From Photobacterium sp. Ph5 (GTDB taxonomy: Bacteria; Pseudomonadota; Gammaproteobacteria; Enterobacterales; Vibrionaceae): DNA of 60,933 nucleotides. Shown piece by piece: positions 18,090-27,017 of this stretch. The DNA lies in NCBI RefSeq assembly GCF_022129445.1, contig NZ_JADQAQ010000012.1, forward strand, positions 28,605 through 89,537, given 5' to 3'. The translations under genes and the position numbers were made by a program. The notes beneath the pieces were generated by a model, which had not been told where the DNA came from, searched no databases, and saw only the letters and a program-made list of their open reading frames with translations. Numbering within the stretch: the stretch's first letter is position 1; every line of letters begins with the position of its first letter.

Positions 18090-18410
18090 TTAAATCGATA
18101 ACTTATTAGCATTTATAACATCAATAACTTTCATCTCACCACTCGCACACGCTGACATGCCATCACCCCACCCCTTATTAAAATGAGAGTTTGAAGCGTC
18201 TAATGTCGAGTCTTTCTTAAAATCAGCACTCAAATTACCTCTTTGAGCCAGCGCAGACTCACATCCTTGGTTATAGCCGTAATAATAAATACTGTCGTGT
18301 TGAACATTACTGACATATCTTTCAGGTAAAAAGCGAATACCGTTATTAGCAGTATGTGTACAGCCAACAAGCGTCAAAACAACAAATACAACGGCGATCT
18401 TATTTATCAT
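18090..18410 (-). CDS. Small lipoprotein, 106 residues
   Basis: The N terminus is a lipoprotein signal peptide with lipobox LVGC (Cys at residue 17). The mature part contains YYYGYNQGCES and HFNKGWGDGMSAC, two G-rich motifs with cysteines that could form a disulfide. The start is well supported by AGGAGG 7 nt upstream. A monocistronic envelope lipoprotein of unknown function. Confidence 0.8.
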   Translation of the reverse strand: MINKIAVVFVVLTLVGCTHTANNGIRFLPERYVSNVQHDSIYYYGYNQGCESALAQRGNLSADFKKDSTLDASNSHFNKGWGDGMSACASGEMKVIDVINANKLSI

Positions 18411-18517
18411 TAAACGCCTCCTATCAATGAATACTTCAGCTAATTAATTTTGGCTCACTATTCAATAAAGTGTTAATTTATTGTTTCCATTTTTGCTTTA
18501 ATCATCACATTTATTGC

Positions 18518-18558
18518 AAAAAAAAGCTGCCTTTAAGATTTACCTAAAGGCAGCTTTT
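18518..18558 (-). terminator. Terminator of the secDF operon
   Basis: A perfect 13-bp stem AAAGCTGCCTTTA / TAAAGGCAGCTTT is followed on the minus strand by eight Ts, 20 nt beyond the secF stop. Confidence 0.9.
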
Positions 18559-18577
18559 ACAATATTACATTATCCGA

Positions 18578-19480
18578 TTAAGGCTCTTCAGCTACTGGTT
18601 TCGGTTGGTAATGTTCAGGTTTCAAACCTAAGAATTCAGGTAATAATGTACCTACAGAAATTGAAGACCAAGTACCTGTTAAAATACCGATAAACATCGC
18701 AATAGAGAAACCTTGCAGTGACGAACCACCTAATAACCATAGTGAACCTACAGTCATTAATGTTGTACCTGATGTCACCATAGTACGCGAGAACGTTGCG
18801 ATAATCGCTTCGTTGTTTGTCGCTTCAATATCTTGCTTTGGCTTTGCAATCAATAGTTCACGAATACGGTCTGCAATAACGATTGAGTCATTCAGTGAGT
18901 AACCTAAAATTGCCAAAATTGCAGCAAGTACCGTTAGGTTAAACTCCATTTGTGTCATCGCAAAAAAACCAACCGCTAAGATAACATCGTGTAATAGCGC
19001 AAGTAATGAACCAGCAGCTAGACGCCATTCAAAACGGTAGCTCAAGTAACCTAAGATACATAGCATAGTAACGAGTAATGCTAGGCCACCTTGCTCAGCA
19101 AGCTCTGCACCAACTTGAGGACCAACGATACTGGTATTTAGCACTTGTACATTTGCATGTAGTGGTTCAAGCACTTTAGTGATCTCAGGATACTGGACGC
19201 CCTTCGCTGGTGCTGCATAGCGTAATACCCAACGACCTGGTTCATCTGCAGCAATAACAACAACATCTTGGTTAAAGCCTGCATCCATTAATGGCGCTAT
19301 TTCACTGTTAGTGATTTGGCTGTCCATCTGAACTTCACTGACCACACCACCAGTAAAGTCTAAGCCCCAGTTAAGACCTCTAACACAGATAAAGGTAATA
19401 GAAATAACCATTAAAGCGATAGAGACAATACCTGTCATATAACGCAATTTGGTTAAGTTTTTAATAATCCAATTTTTCAT
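18578..19480 (-). CDS. secF: Protein translocase subunit SecF (second-copy, VemP-linked type)
   Basis: The 300-residue inner-membrane protein has six membrane helices, the first-loop signature GLNWGLDFTGGV and the RND motif LGYSLNDSIVIADRIRE in helix 4. With SecD it uses the ion gradient to pull proteins through SecYEG on the periplasmic side. It begins 4 nt after secD. The pair is not joined to yajC/tgt/queA, as the main bacterial secDF locus is. With the VemP-like gene upstream, this suggests the SecDF2 set that marine vibrios induce when sodium-driven SecDF1 is limiting. Confidence 0.94.
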   Translation of the reverse strand: MKNWIIKNLTKLRYMTGIVSIALMVISITFICVRGLNWGLDFTGGVVSEVQMDSQITNSEIAPLMDAGFNQDVVVIAADEPGRWVLRYAAPAKGVQYPEITKVLEPLHANVQVLNTSIVGPQVGAELAEQGGLALLVTMLCILGYLSYRFEWRLAAGSLLALLHDVILAVGFFAMTQMEFNLTVLAAILAILGYSLNDSIVIADRIRELLIAKPKQDIEATNNEAIIATFSRTMVTSGTTLMTVGSLWLLGGSSLQGFSIAMFIGILTGTWSSISVGTLLPEFLGLKPEHYQPKPVAEEP

Positions 19481-19484
19481 TGCG

Positions 19485-21323
19485 TTAAACCCTTACATCT
19501 CGACGCGAATCACGACCCCAAACCAAGTTAATAATGGCTCGAGAAGCGAAAATACCAGTAAACATACTTGTTAATAGACCAAGGCCTAACGTCAATGCGA
19601 AGCCTTGAATTGGACCATTACCAATAGAATAAAGCACAACAGCGGTGATCATCGTTGTGAAGTTAGCGTCGAAGATAGTACCAAATGCACTGCTGAAACC
19701 ACGGTCAATTGCTTGAGCCATGCTTCGACCATCGCGGATCATATCGCGAATACGTTCAAAAATAAGTACGTTGGTATCAACGGCCATACCGACGGTTAAT
19801 ACTAAACCAGCAATACCTGGTAGAGTTAATACCGCACCTGGGATCAACGCTAATAGACCAAAAAGCATGATCATATTTGCAAGAAGTGCAATATTAGCAA
19901 CCCAACCTAGACGACGGTACCACACAGCCATAAAGAGCAGTGTTACACCTAAGCCTAGTGCAAGAGCGGCAAAACCATTTTTAATATTTTCAGCACCCAG
20001 TGTTGGACCTATTGTACGTTCTTCAACAATAGTTACAGGCGCTGTAAGTGAACCAGCACGTAGAAGTAGAGCAAGTTGCTGCGCATCTTCTAATGAACCT
20101 GCACCCGTAATACGGAAACGACTACCTAATTGTGTTTGGATAGTTGCAACACTGATGATCTTATTAGTTTGTACTGTTTCGCCTTTCGCATTACGGCTGT
20201 ACTCACTGTAAGACGTTGCCATTGGCTTGCCCACATTCATGCGTGAGAAGTCAGACATCATCTTACCGCCAGCACTATCAAGCGTAATGTTTACTTCAGG
20301 CGTACCGTTTTCACCAAAGCTTGCACGTGCATCAACAATATGATCACCACCAAGAACAGGCTTACGGCTAACACGTATAGGATTACCATTCTTGTCAGGT
20401 AGGATCATTGTGCTACCTGTACCTTCTTCTTTCACAGCGTAGAAAGCAAGGCTTGCCGTTGCACCGATAACGTTCTTCGCAGCAGCTGGGTCTTGAACAC
20501 CTGGTAGCTCGATACGGATACGGTTTTCACCTTGACGCTGAACTGACGCTTCAGTAATACCTAGCTCTTCAATACGGCTACGCATTGTTTGTAGGTTTTG
20601 CTGAACGGTTAGGTTTCGAAGATCTGTTTTTTCTTTTTCACGAAGAGCAAGAACTAGGTTATCACCTGAACCATTAGTTGCTTGCCATTGTGGATATTGT
20701 TCACGAATAAACTGACGAACTTTATCATTTGCAGCTTCACTTGGAAGGCGAACGATAACTTCATCCATGCCTTTAAGTTCAGCACGACCACCACGAATAT
20801 CCTGCTTACGGAAATCAATGCGTAAGTCATCAGCTAACTGCTGAGCATGGTTTTTGTAAACTTGCTTAACATCAACATCTAACAGGAACTGAACACCACC
20901 ACGAAGATCAAGACCTAACTTGATTGGCTCAAAACCCATATCTTGTAGCCACATTGGCGCTGCAGGCTCTAATGCTAGCGTTAAACGCTCTTCATTTTTT
21001 ACCAGTGTATTTAATGCAGCTTTAGTATCTGTTTGTTGCTTAGTACTATCTAAAACAACAATGGTACGATCAGGCTTTTGTTCAATTTTTAGCGGATCAA
21101 TATCGTGCTCTTTTAACACCTTCTGAATTTCAAAAGGTGTTGGCATTACACCGCCTTTTTTACTGATTTGCACTGCTGCATTTTCGCCATACCACGTTGG
21201 AATAGCGCTTAATAACATTATCGAAACTGTCACAATTAACACAACATATTTCCATGCTGCGTAATGATTCAGAATCTGTTTAGTATTCTTTTTTCTCATT
21301 ATTTTTAGCCATGTACCTTGCAA
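19485..21323 (-). CDS. secD: Protein translocase subunit SecD (second-copy, VemP-linked type)
   Basis: A 612-residue reading is given from a TTG at 21323; an ATG at 21299 (604 residues, MRKKNTKQILNHYAAWKY) is equally possible. It carries membrane helix 1, the periplasmic P1 domain (LGLDLRGGVQFLLDVD) and five C-terminal helices with MAVDTNVLIFERIRD. AGG lies 7 nt before the TTG and AAGG 16 nt before the ATG. The TTG and its SD lie inside the hairpin at 21319-21339. Co-transcribed with secF, and probably with the VemP-like gene upstream. Confidence 0.93.
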   Translation of the reverse strand: MQGTWLKIMRKKNTKQILNHYAAWKYVVLIVTVSIMLLSAIPTWYGENAAVQISKKGGVMPTPFEIQKVLKEHDIDPLKIEQKPDRTIVVLDSTKQQTDTKAALNTLVKNEERLTLALEPAAPMWLQDMGFEPIKLGLDLRGGVQFLLDVDVKQVYKNHAQQLADDLRIDFRKQDIRGGRAELKGMDEVIVRLPSEAANDKVRQFIREQYPQWQATNGSGDNLVLALREKEKTDLRNLTVQQNLQTMRSRIEELGITEASVQRQGENRIRIELPGVQDPAAAKNVIGATASLAFYAVKEEGTGSTMILPDKNGNPIRVSRKPVLGGDHIVDARASFGENGTPEVNITLDSAGGKMMSDFSRMNVGKPMATSYSEYSRNAKGETVQTNKIISVATIQTQLGSRFRITGAGSLEDAQQLALLLRAGSLTAPVTIVEERTIGPTLGAENIKNGFAALALGLGVTLLFMAVWYRRLGWVANIALLANMIMLFGLLALIPGAVLTLPGIAGLVLTVGMAVDTNVLIFERIRDMIRDGRSMAQAIDRGFSSAFGTIFDANFTTMITAVVLYSIGNGPIQGFALTLGLGLLTSMFTGIFASRAIINLVWGRDSRRDVRV

Positions 21324-21339
21324 CAGACAGCCTGTTGCA
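21319..21339 (-). promoter_or_regulatory. Hairpin over the secD translation start
   Basis: On the minus-strand transcript TGCAACAG pairs perfectly with CTGTTGCA around a 5-nt loop. The stem and loop contain an AGG ribosome site and the TTG at 21323, and end directly before an AAGG. In Vibrio alginolyticus a stem-loop hides the secD2 ribosome site until VemP stalls, so this is the expected kind of element. Confidence 0.6.
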
Positions 21340-21542
21340 GTCGATAGAACACCTATAATTATACCTTTATAACAAGAGTTTGTTAAAGATACTCATCAAT
21401 ATGATCAATTCAAAAGGATCAATATAATTACAGGAACGATAAATAGAATTTAATAATCAGATGATTATTAATATATTTATTAAATAGTTTGAAAGGGTAT
21501 TACTACTAGTCGAAGTGAAATTTCCAACTAATAAATAATATT

Positions 21543-22175
21543 TTAGACAACTTGACGTTGTTCGCCATACTGGGAGTAGATCAGATTTGTTTCTTTCCAA
21601 CCTGAAATACGTGACGAAGATGATTTAGTTTTAAGTACCCACTCAACCGTTGGTGACAGTGGTTCTACATATCCTACTGTAAGTGATACAGCGGTAAGAA
21701 TAGGAAACTCAAACGCTAATCGATAATCAGGTGAGACTTCTTCAGGATTAAGATGCAGCGCATTTAATAAGCGACTTGATGTCCCTAAAGCAATATTGTA
21801 ATCACTAAATTCAATACGATGATGTTTATTGTTATCACTATTTCTATTTGGATTAGGAATTGGGAAATTCCACACTAACTTTGAACTATTAACAGAGACC
21901 GGCAAACCAACACTTTTATCGCTTTGTGTTTGTGTTAATGGGTGTTCTTTATCAGAAGAGTGATTAACTGCTTGAGTATGCTTGCAATTAAATTGTGCAT
22001 TTTCCAAATGAAAAATCACAGAATGTGATTGCAACGGCATGTCATCACATTGAATAACCGTATGTTGTATTGCATGTAACTGAACATTTTCGTCAATATG
22101 CGTAGACGCCGAAGCTAATGACGCAGCTCCTAAGCAAATACTTAATATCAAAAAACGAAAAAAACTCAGAAACAT
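21543..22175 (-). CDS. vemP: VemP-like secretion-monitoring arrest peptide upstream of secDF
   Basis: From the ATG at 22175 (AGG 4 nt upstream) the product is 210 residues. It has a Sec signal peptide (FLILSICLGAASLASAS) and a poorly structured middle. The C terminus contains RISGWKETN (residues 189-197), which matches my memory of the arrest motif of V. alginolyticus VemP. VemP stalls its own ribosome near its end when export is slow, opening the secD2 ribosome site. Here secD follows on the same strand. The tail after the Trp (17 residues) is slightly shorter than I recall for VemP, so the stall codon, perhaps Gln206 or Gln208, is uncertain. A TTG at 22214 is a less likely start. Confidence 0.78.
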   Translation of the reverse strand: MFLSFFRFLILSICLGAASLASASTHIDENVQLHAIQHTVIQCDDMPLQSHSVIFHLENAQFNCKHTQAVNHSSDKEHPLTQTQSDKSVGLPVSVNSSKLVWNFPIPNPNRNSDNNKHHRIEFSDYNIALGTSSRLLNALHLNPEEVSPDYRLAFEFPILTAVSLTVGYVEPLSPTVEWVLKTKSSSSRISGWKETNLIYSQYGEQRQVV

Positions 22176-22370
22176 AATACCTAAAAACAATGTACAAAAA
22201 TAAGGTCTTGGCAATGATAAGGGGCGATACTCATGGTGACAAGGGAATTATTCATAAAATCTTTCTATATTTTAATTTTTATCGACTAAATCAAAGCCCC
22301 CTTTATTTTAATCTTTATTAAGAATCATTACATAACAATAAGATAAGAATTTTAATTAAAAAAACGTATA

Positions 22371-22397
22371 AAAAAGCCGCAGAGCAACCCCCACGGC
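22371..22397 (-). terminator. Probable terminator of the nucleoside transporter gene
   Basis: On the minus strand GCCGTGG pairs with CTGCGGC (two wobble pairs) and is followed by TTTTTT, 28 nt after the stop. Confidence 0.5.
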
Positions 22398-22424
22398 AAT
22401 AAATTTTTATGCTGTTAATAGCGC

Positions 22425-23690
22425 TTATAACGAAACAAAAATACCAGCAAGAGCAGCGCTCATTAAGTTAGCTAATGTCGCAGCAAGAACTGCTTTAATA
22501 CCTAGTTTTGCAACATCACCACGACGCTCTGGCGCCATAACACCAATTGAACCAATCTGAATAGCAATAGAGCCAATATTAGCAAAACCGCATAACGCAA
22601 AAGTAATAATCACTTGTGTATGTTCTGATAGAGTCTGCTTAATCGCAGCAAAGTCCATAAAAGCAACAAATTCATTAAGAATCAGCTTCTCACCAATAAA
22701 AGTACCGGCTTTCATCATTTCAGTAGCAGGCACACCGATAACAAAAGCAAGTGGCGAGAAAATGTAACCCAAAATCGCTTGCATAGTTAACGGTGTTGTT
22801 CCGAACCAATGTGATAAAGAGTCAAGACCAATCGTTGCCGTGATACTTGCTAACCAATGCCCTACCCCTTCAAGACCCGCATTTGCCATTGCAATTACGC
22901 TAACAAAAGCAATCAGCATAGTACCAATCGCAACGGATACTTTCATACCATTCATTGCACCAGCAGCTAATGCGTCAATGGCATTACTGTGCTCACTTTT
23001 TGCCATTTCAATATCAGTTTGTTCCATTGGCGTTTCTTGTTCAGGTACAAGAATTTTCGCCATTAGCAAACCGCCAGGTGCCGCCATAAAACTTGCAGCA
23101 ATAAGATACTTAAGATCAACGCCTAAACCAGCGTATCCACCTAATACGGAACCCGCAACTGATGCCATACCACAGGTCATTACCACAAACAGTTCAGAGC
23201 GAGTCATTTTTGCAAGGAATGGACGAATAAGAAGAGGTGACTCACCTTGAGAAAGGAAAATGTTACCTGTAGCAACTAAAGATTCTGCGCGACTCGTACC
23301 CAATAATTTTTGAATTCCACCACCTAAAACTTTAATTACCCATTGCATAATGCCAAAGTAATAAAGGAGGGAAATTAAAGCACTAATGAAAATAACAAGA
23401 GGGAGAACACGAATGGCAAAAACAAAACCGCTTTTTTGAATATTAGCTAAATCACCAAAAACAAAATTAATACCTACATCAGCAAAACTAAGAAGACCAG
23501 CGACACCGTCACTCATTGCACCTAACATTTTCTGACCAATGGGTACATATAATACAAGAGCAGCAAAGCTTGCCTGTAAGAATAAAGCACCACCAACGGT
23601 TCTCCAATTGATCGCTTTTCTATTATCAGAAAGCGCCACTGCACATAGAACCAGTATTACGATACCAGCTAATGTAATTAACAACTGCAT
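22425..23690 (-). CDS. Concentrative nucleoside transporter (NupC/CNT family)
   Basis: The product is 421 residues from the ATG at 23690, which has AGGA 8 nt upstream; a longer frame from 23753 would add an unlikely 21-residue polar extension. It is a multi-span inner-membrane protein with CNT motifs: FVFAIRVLPLVIF, ALISLLYYFGIMQW, GNIFLSQGESPLLIRPF and NEFVAFMDF. CNT proteins import nucleosides with protons or sodium. A 270-nt leader with a promoter at 23971-24000 and a compact GC-rich folded element precedes it. This suggests regulation in the leader. Specificity among nucleosides cannot be told. Confidence 0.92.
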   Translation of the reverse strand: MQLLITLAGIVILVLCAVALSDNRKAINWRTVGGALFLQASFAALVLYVPIGQKMLGAMSDGVAGLLSFADVGINFVFGDLANIQKSGFVFAIRVLPLVIFISALISLLYYFGIMQWVIKVLGGGIQKLLGTSRAESLVATGNIFLSQGESPLLIRPFLAKMTRSELFVVMTCGMASVAGSVLGGYAGLGVDLKYLIAASFMAAPGGLLMAKILVPEQETPMEQTDIEMAKSEHSNAIDALAAGAMNGMKVSVAIGTMLIAFVSVIAMANAGLEGVGHWLASITATIGLDSLSHWFGTTPLTMQAILGYIFSPLAFVIGVPATEMMKAGTFIGEKLILNEFVAFMDFAAIKQTLSEHTQVIITFALCGFANIGSIAIQIGSIGVMAPERRGDVAKLGIKAVLAATLANLMSAALAGIFVSL

Positions 23691-23865
23691 TATTTCGTCC
23701 TGCTGTTTTTTAAATGGGTGTCGAATAATGAAGGTATTGCTGTTTGTTGCCATTGAGGAACAATTACTTTTGGGGAAAAAGCAAAAATGGTAGGGATGAC
23801 ATTATAAAATGCCAACAATATGAATGTGTTCGCCCAATTATGCAACATACGAGTCACCTAAATTA

Positions 23866-23929
23866 ACAAGCTACAAATAACGCCGGTCCAACTCCGTGGG
23901 TCGTTCACTTATCCCTGGTGACAGCTTGT
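23866..23929 (-). ncRNA. Structured RNA element in the leader of the nucleoside transporter gene (candidate riboswitch)
   Basis: On the minus strand this 64-nt segment opens with ACAAGCT and closes with AGCTTGT, a perfect 7-bp closing stem. Inside are UCAC/GUGA, AACG/CGUU, CGG/CCG and a GGG that can pair with CCC across the element, suggesting a multi-arm fold or pseudoknot with alternatives. It is clearly more GC-rich than its surroundings and lies between the candidate promoter (23971-24000) and the start codon at 23690. I do not recognise it as a known riboswitch class. Confidence 0.5.
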
Positions 23930-23970
23930 AAAATAAGGTGGCTGAACTTTACTGTTCTGACCGAGGCGAG

Positions 23971-24000
23971 AGTATATAGAGATCTTGCTCACAATAACAA
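23971..24000 (-). promoter_or_regulatory. Candidate promoter of the nucleoside transporter
   Basis: On the minus strand TTGTTA (24000-23995) and TATACT (23976-23971) are 18 bp apart. Transcription would start near 23963, about 270 nt before the start codon and just before the folded element. Confidence 0.5.
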
Positions 24001-24121
24001 TATCATTTTCCATTATTTGCCTATTCAAAGGCCAAATGAATACTATATGAGCAAATTAGTGCGCAGATAAAGCCTTGAAGGAATAAATGTGGATTTGTTA
24101 TTCTATATCTCAATGGATAAC

Positions 24122-24155
24122 AAAAAACCGAACACAATCGTATTCGGCTTTTTAT
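24122..24155 (-). terminator. Terminator of trxC
   Basis: Minus-strand stem GCCGAATAC / GTGTTCGGT (one internal wobble) is flanked by A- and T-runs, 24 nt after the trxC stop. Confidence 0.75.
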
Positions 24156-24178
24156 AATACATCATTACTCAGTGGCAA

Positions 24179-24613
24179 CTACTTTGTAAGTGCTTCATTT
24201 AACCATTGATCGAAATGCGATTTAGGCATTGCGCCGTTTAGCATGTCAACCATCTTGCCTTCTTTAAACACCATGATGGTTGGAATGCTACGGATACGGT
24301 ATTGAGCAGCTAACGCTTGTTGTGCTTCAGTATCAATCTTTACACAACGGATTTGACCATCACGCTCATTAGATACGTCAGCAAATACTGGTGCAAACCC
24401 AACACAGGGGCTACACCACGGTGCCCAGAAATCAACAACTACTGGCTTATCACTTTTTAATAACGTTGAAAAATTATCTTCAGTGCCTTCAATTGGCATA
24501 CCATCAAATAATTTATCCTTACATGAACCACACGTCGCTTCATCATTGATACGATCTGAAGGCATGCGATTTAATGATTTACAGTGTGGACAGCGAGTTG
24601 TGATTGTAGTCAT
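24179..24613 (-). CDS. trxC: Thioredoxin 2
   Basis: The 144-residue cytoplasmic protein has the N-terminal zinc finger that sets TrxC apart from TrxA (CPHCKS and CGSCKD) and a thioredoxin fold with active site WCSPC in place of the usual WCGPC. It reduces protein disulfides and helps in oxidative stress. Length and domain order match E. coli TrxC. A single-gene unit with its own terminator. Confidence 0.94.
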   Translation of the reverse strand: MTTITTRCPHCKSLNRMPSDRINDEATCGSCKDKLFDGMPIEGTEDNFSTLLKSDKPVVVDFWAPWCSPCVGFAPVFADVSNERDGQIRCVKIDTEAQQALAAQYRIRSIPTIMVFKEGKMVDMLNGAMPKSHFDQWLNEALTK

Positions 24614-24746
24614 TGTTATAATCCATTCTTAAACTTACTTGTGATCACTCTACCCTTTGCAAAGTAAAACACAATACGATTCAACTTATTGGAGCAATAG
24701 CTATAAGCTATCAATAAAGCACAATGCCTACAACCAGAGGTACAAA

Positions 24747-24769
24747 TGGGATGCAGACATCGCATCCCA
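24747..24769. repeat. Perfect 8-bp inverted repeat
   Basis: TGGGATGC and GCATCCCA flank a 7-nt loop, between trxC and the 65-residue gene. No T-run follows on either strand, so it is not a typical terminator. It may still end the transcript of the 65-residue gene or bind a regulator. Confidence 0.45.
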
Positions 24770-24885
24770 CAAAGGATTTAATTGCTATTATTAAATACGT
24801 TTACGCAGCCTATCTGTTAAATCCCCCTACAATAAAAGTGACAATGTAACAATAGAAAAACTAAGTCACTACTCATATACAGATC

Positions 24886-25083
24886 TTAATGTAATAGGCC
24901 TAGCTCACGGGCTTCGGCAATAGTAAGCCCACTCGCTTGAATATCACGGAAAAGCTCTATACGTCTTCTTGCTGCAGCTTGTTGTTTTTTACTATCAGCA
25001 ATATTGGAAGCAGACTCATCCTTGTGTTCCCACTTAGATGATACGGAAGAAATCTCTGAATAATCGATAGAGTTAATAGACAC
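24886..25083 (-). CDS. Small hypothetical protein, 65 residues
   Basis: The GTG start at 25083 is preceded 5 nt upstream by a full GGAGG, so expression is likely. The N-terminal half is polar and Ser-rich. The C-terminal half (QQAAARRRIELFRDIQASG and LTIAEARELGLLH) is a basic helix followed by a helix-turn-like segment. No family recognised; a small cytoplasmic regulator or adaptor is one possibility, but this is not shown. Confidence 0.7.
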   Translation of the reverse strand: MSINSIDYSEISSVSSKWEHKDESASNIADSKKQQAAARRRIELFRDIQASGLTIAEARELGLLH

Positions 25084-25455
25084 AACAACCTCCTAAAGTA
25101 ACCTGTGTCGTTATGACTTACTTAGTATCAAAGGTAATTCTAGGAGTTAAGTCTAGAAACACTAGTTTGTGATCTATTCGAGATTCAAACGAAAAAAGAG
25201 GCGTTATAAAAAGAAAGTAGTGGCTCAATGTTACTAACAAGCGTATTAATAAAAGTTTATCGAAAATAAAAAAGCACTTTTATTGTACACAATATAAACA
25301 CTCTCACCGTGAAATAATCAACCACCAAGCAAATAAATGACGCTACAAAAGAGAATGGATACAGTTATACCTTTTTGGTATGAAATGCATTGACTAACAC
25401 AGACTTAAAATAAATAATATCTTATTACATTCTATTAGCGTCATTTTTAGTACAA
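25084..25455. other. Upstream region of the first EAL gene (372 bp)
   Basis: AT-rich DNA. The only clear signal is the promoter candidate at 25390-25418. No small gene seen. Confidence 0.4.
25390..25418 (+). promoter_or_regulatory. Candidate sigma-70 promoter of the EAL gene
   Basis: TTGACT at 25390-25395 and AATAAT at 25413-25418 are 17 bp apart, 37 nt upstream of the start codon. Confidence 0.5.
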
Positions 25456-26874
25456 ATGAAATTTAAATTTAACAGTAAGCTGAATCTGTCTGTAAGCATT
25501 ATATTGCTATCGACATTAATGGCTTTTTTTATAATTAAATCAGTCGAATTAAATCAGATTAATAGCATATCAAATCTTCTAAAAAGTAAAATATATAAAG
25601 TTCAATTAGATATAGAACGTACCCATAATGATAAACACTCCATTACTAACTTAAAAAATCTCGTTTTATTAACTCCTGCGATCATATCTATTTCATATAT
25701 AAATAATGGAATGTATATATATTCAGATAGAAAAGAGCATATAAATAAACCAATTGAGCATAATTTGAAAAATATCATCTCATTAGGTTATAACCCTTAT
25801 CTACTATCACCTAAGAATAGCCAATCATTCTCATATTTATTTAAATTTGGTACTGGTTACTATAAGATCAATTATTATCGTAATTTATTGATAAAAAACA
25901 TTCACAATAATCTAACACAATTCAAGATATATAACATACACGAAAAAACAAAAAAGCACTTATTCAGAAGCTATAAAATAATGGATAACTTAGACATTGT
26001 AATCTCAAGTGGTATCAATACATCCAAGCTATTTATCCTATTACTTTTTACAACTATATTATCATCTATAATTGTCATAAAATTAAATCGATTCATAAGT
26101 CAGTACTTTAATATCCATAATTCAGTTTTACGCTTAATTAATAAAGGTGTTAGTAATGATGAATTTATTCCTTACTATCAAAATGTTTATTCATTAACAG
26201 AAAATAAATTTATTGCTGCTGAAGTATTATGCCGTTGGGATCGCAATGGTAACATACTGACTCCTAACCATTTTATCCATCAGCTAGAACAGTTAGACAG
26301 TATAAAAACTGTTACGTTAAATTTAATAAAACAAGCTTTCGATGATCTAAATAGCATCTATCCTAATGAAAAATATCTACTCAGTTTCAACTTTACTGTT
26401 GCTATGATTTTAGATAAGCCATTTATAGATAAAGTCATCAATTTTATTGAAAACACACCAAATGTGAAAAATAAAATAATCATAGAACTGACAGAGAGCG
26501 ATAACAGATTTAAACATTTAGCAGATATCAGAACCGTAATGTTAAGACTTAAAGAATACGGTGTACTTTTATCTATTGATGATTTTGGTACAGGGTATTC
26601 AAATTTACTCACAATCCAAGAGCTACCTTTTGATATTATGAAAATTGATAGAGCTTTTATTTCTAGTCAATACGCAGTTTCAAATAGTAACATGCTAGAG
26701 ATGATGGTTAGTCTTGGTAAATCAATGAATTTATTAATAGTAGTTGAAGGTGTTGAAACTAAAAAAGAGCTTATAAGAGTAAAGGATTTGAATGTCGATT
26801 GCTGCCAAGGATTTTACTACTCAATCCCATCCAATAGTGAGAAATTTAAGCAATCATTACTACATATAAAATAA
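25456..26874 (+). CDS. Membrane EAL-domain c-di-GMP phosphodiesterase (paralog 1)
   Basis: This 472-residue protein has an N-terminal membrane helix (about 10-27), a periplasmic sensor of about 160 residues, a second helix (about 192-212) and an EAL domain. The catalytic residues are present: E in EVLCRW (near 256), N in SFNFTV, E in ELTESD, DD in IDDFGTGYSN, K in MKIDRAF, E in VEGVET, Q in CQGFY. It should degrade c-di-GMP to pGpG and thus oppose adhesion through the LapD-type system. The gene is much more AT-rich than its neighbours and has a close paralog at 29969. No ribosome site is evident. Confidence 0.9.
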   Translation: MKFKFNSKLNLSVSIILLSTLMAFFIIKSVELNQINSISNLLKSKIYKVQLDIERTHNDKHSITNLKNLVLLTPAIISISYINNGMYIYSDRKEHINKPIEHNLKNIISLGYNPYLLSPKNSQSFSYLFKFGTGYYKINYYRNLLIKNIHNNLTQFKIYNIHEKTKKHLFRSYKIMDNLDIVISSGINTSKLFILLLFTTILSSIIVIKLNRFISQYFNIHNSVLRLINKGVSNDEFIPYYQNVYSLTENKFIAAEVLCRWDRNGNILTPNHFIHQLEQLDSIKTVTLNLIKQAFDDLNSIYPNEKYLLSFNFTVAMILDKPFIDKVINFIENTPNVKNKIIIELTESDNRFKHLADIRTVMLRLKEYGVLLSIDDFGTGYSNLLTIQELPFDIMKIDRAFISSQYAVSNSNMLEMMVSLGKSMNLLIVVEGVETKKELIRVKDLNVDCCQGFYYSIPSNSEKFKQSLLHIK

Positions 26875-27017
26875 CACATTTGCACTCTTTGATATTGAAT
26901 TTTTATGCTTTAAATTAAAAGTAAATTTTCGCTTGTGTAATTTAACATTACATTATTCACACTACCGTTGCTGCTATTAAAGGCGTAGCGTAGTAGAAAA
27001 ATTTAAAGGTTTCTATT

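Noticed and set aside
19605..20211. Plus-strand open frames opposite secD
   Set aside because: Antisense shadows of a strongly conserved gene with no ribosome sites.
23866..23929. tRNA-like reading of the 7-bp closed element
   Set aside because: The 7-bp end stem looks like an acceptor stem, but there is no proper T-arm or anticodon arm.
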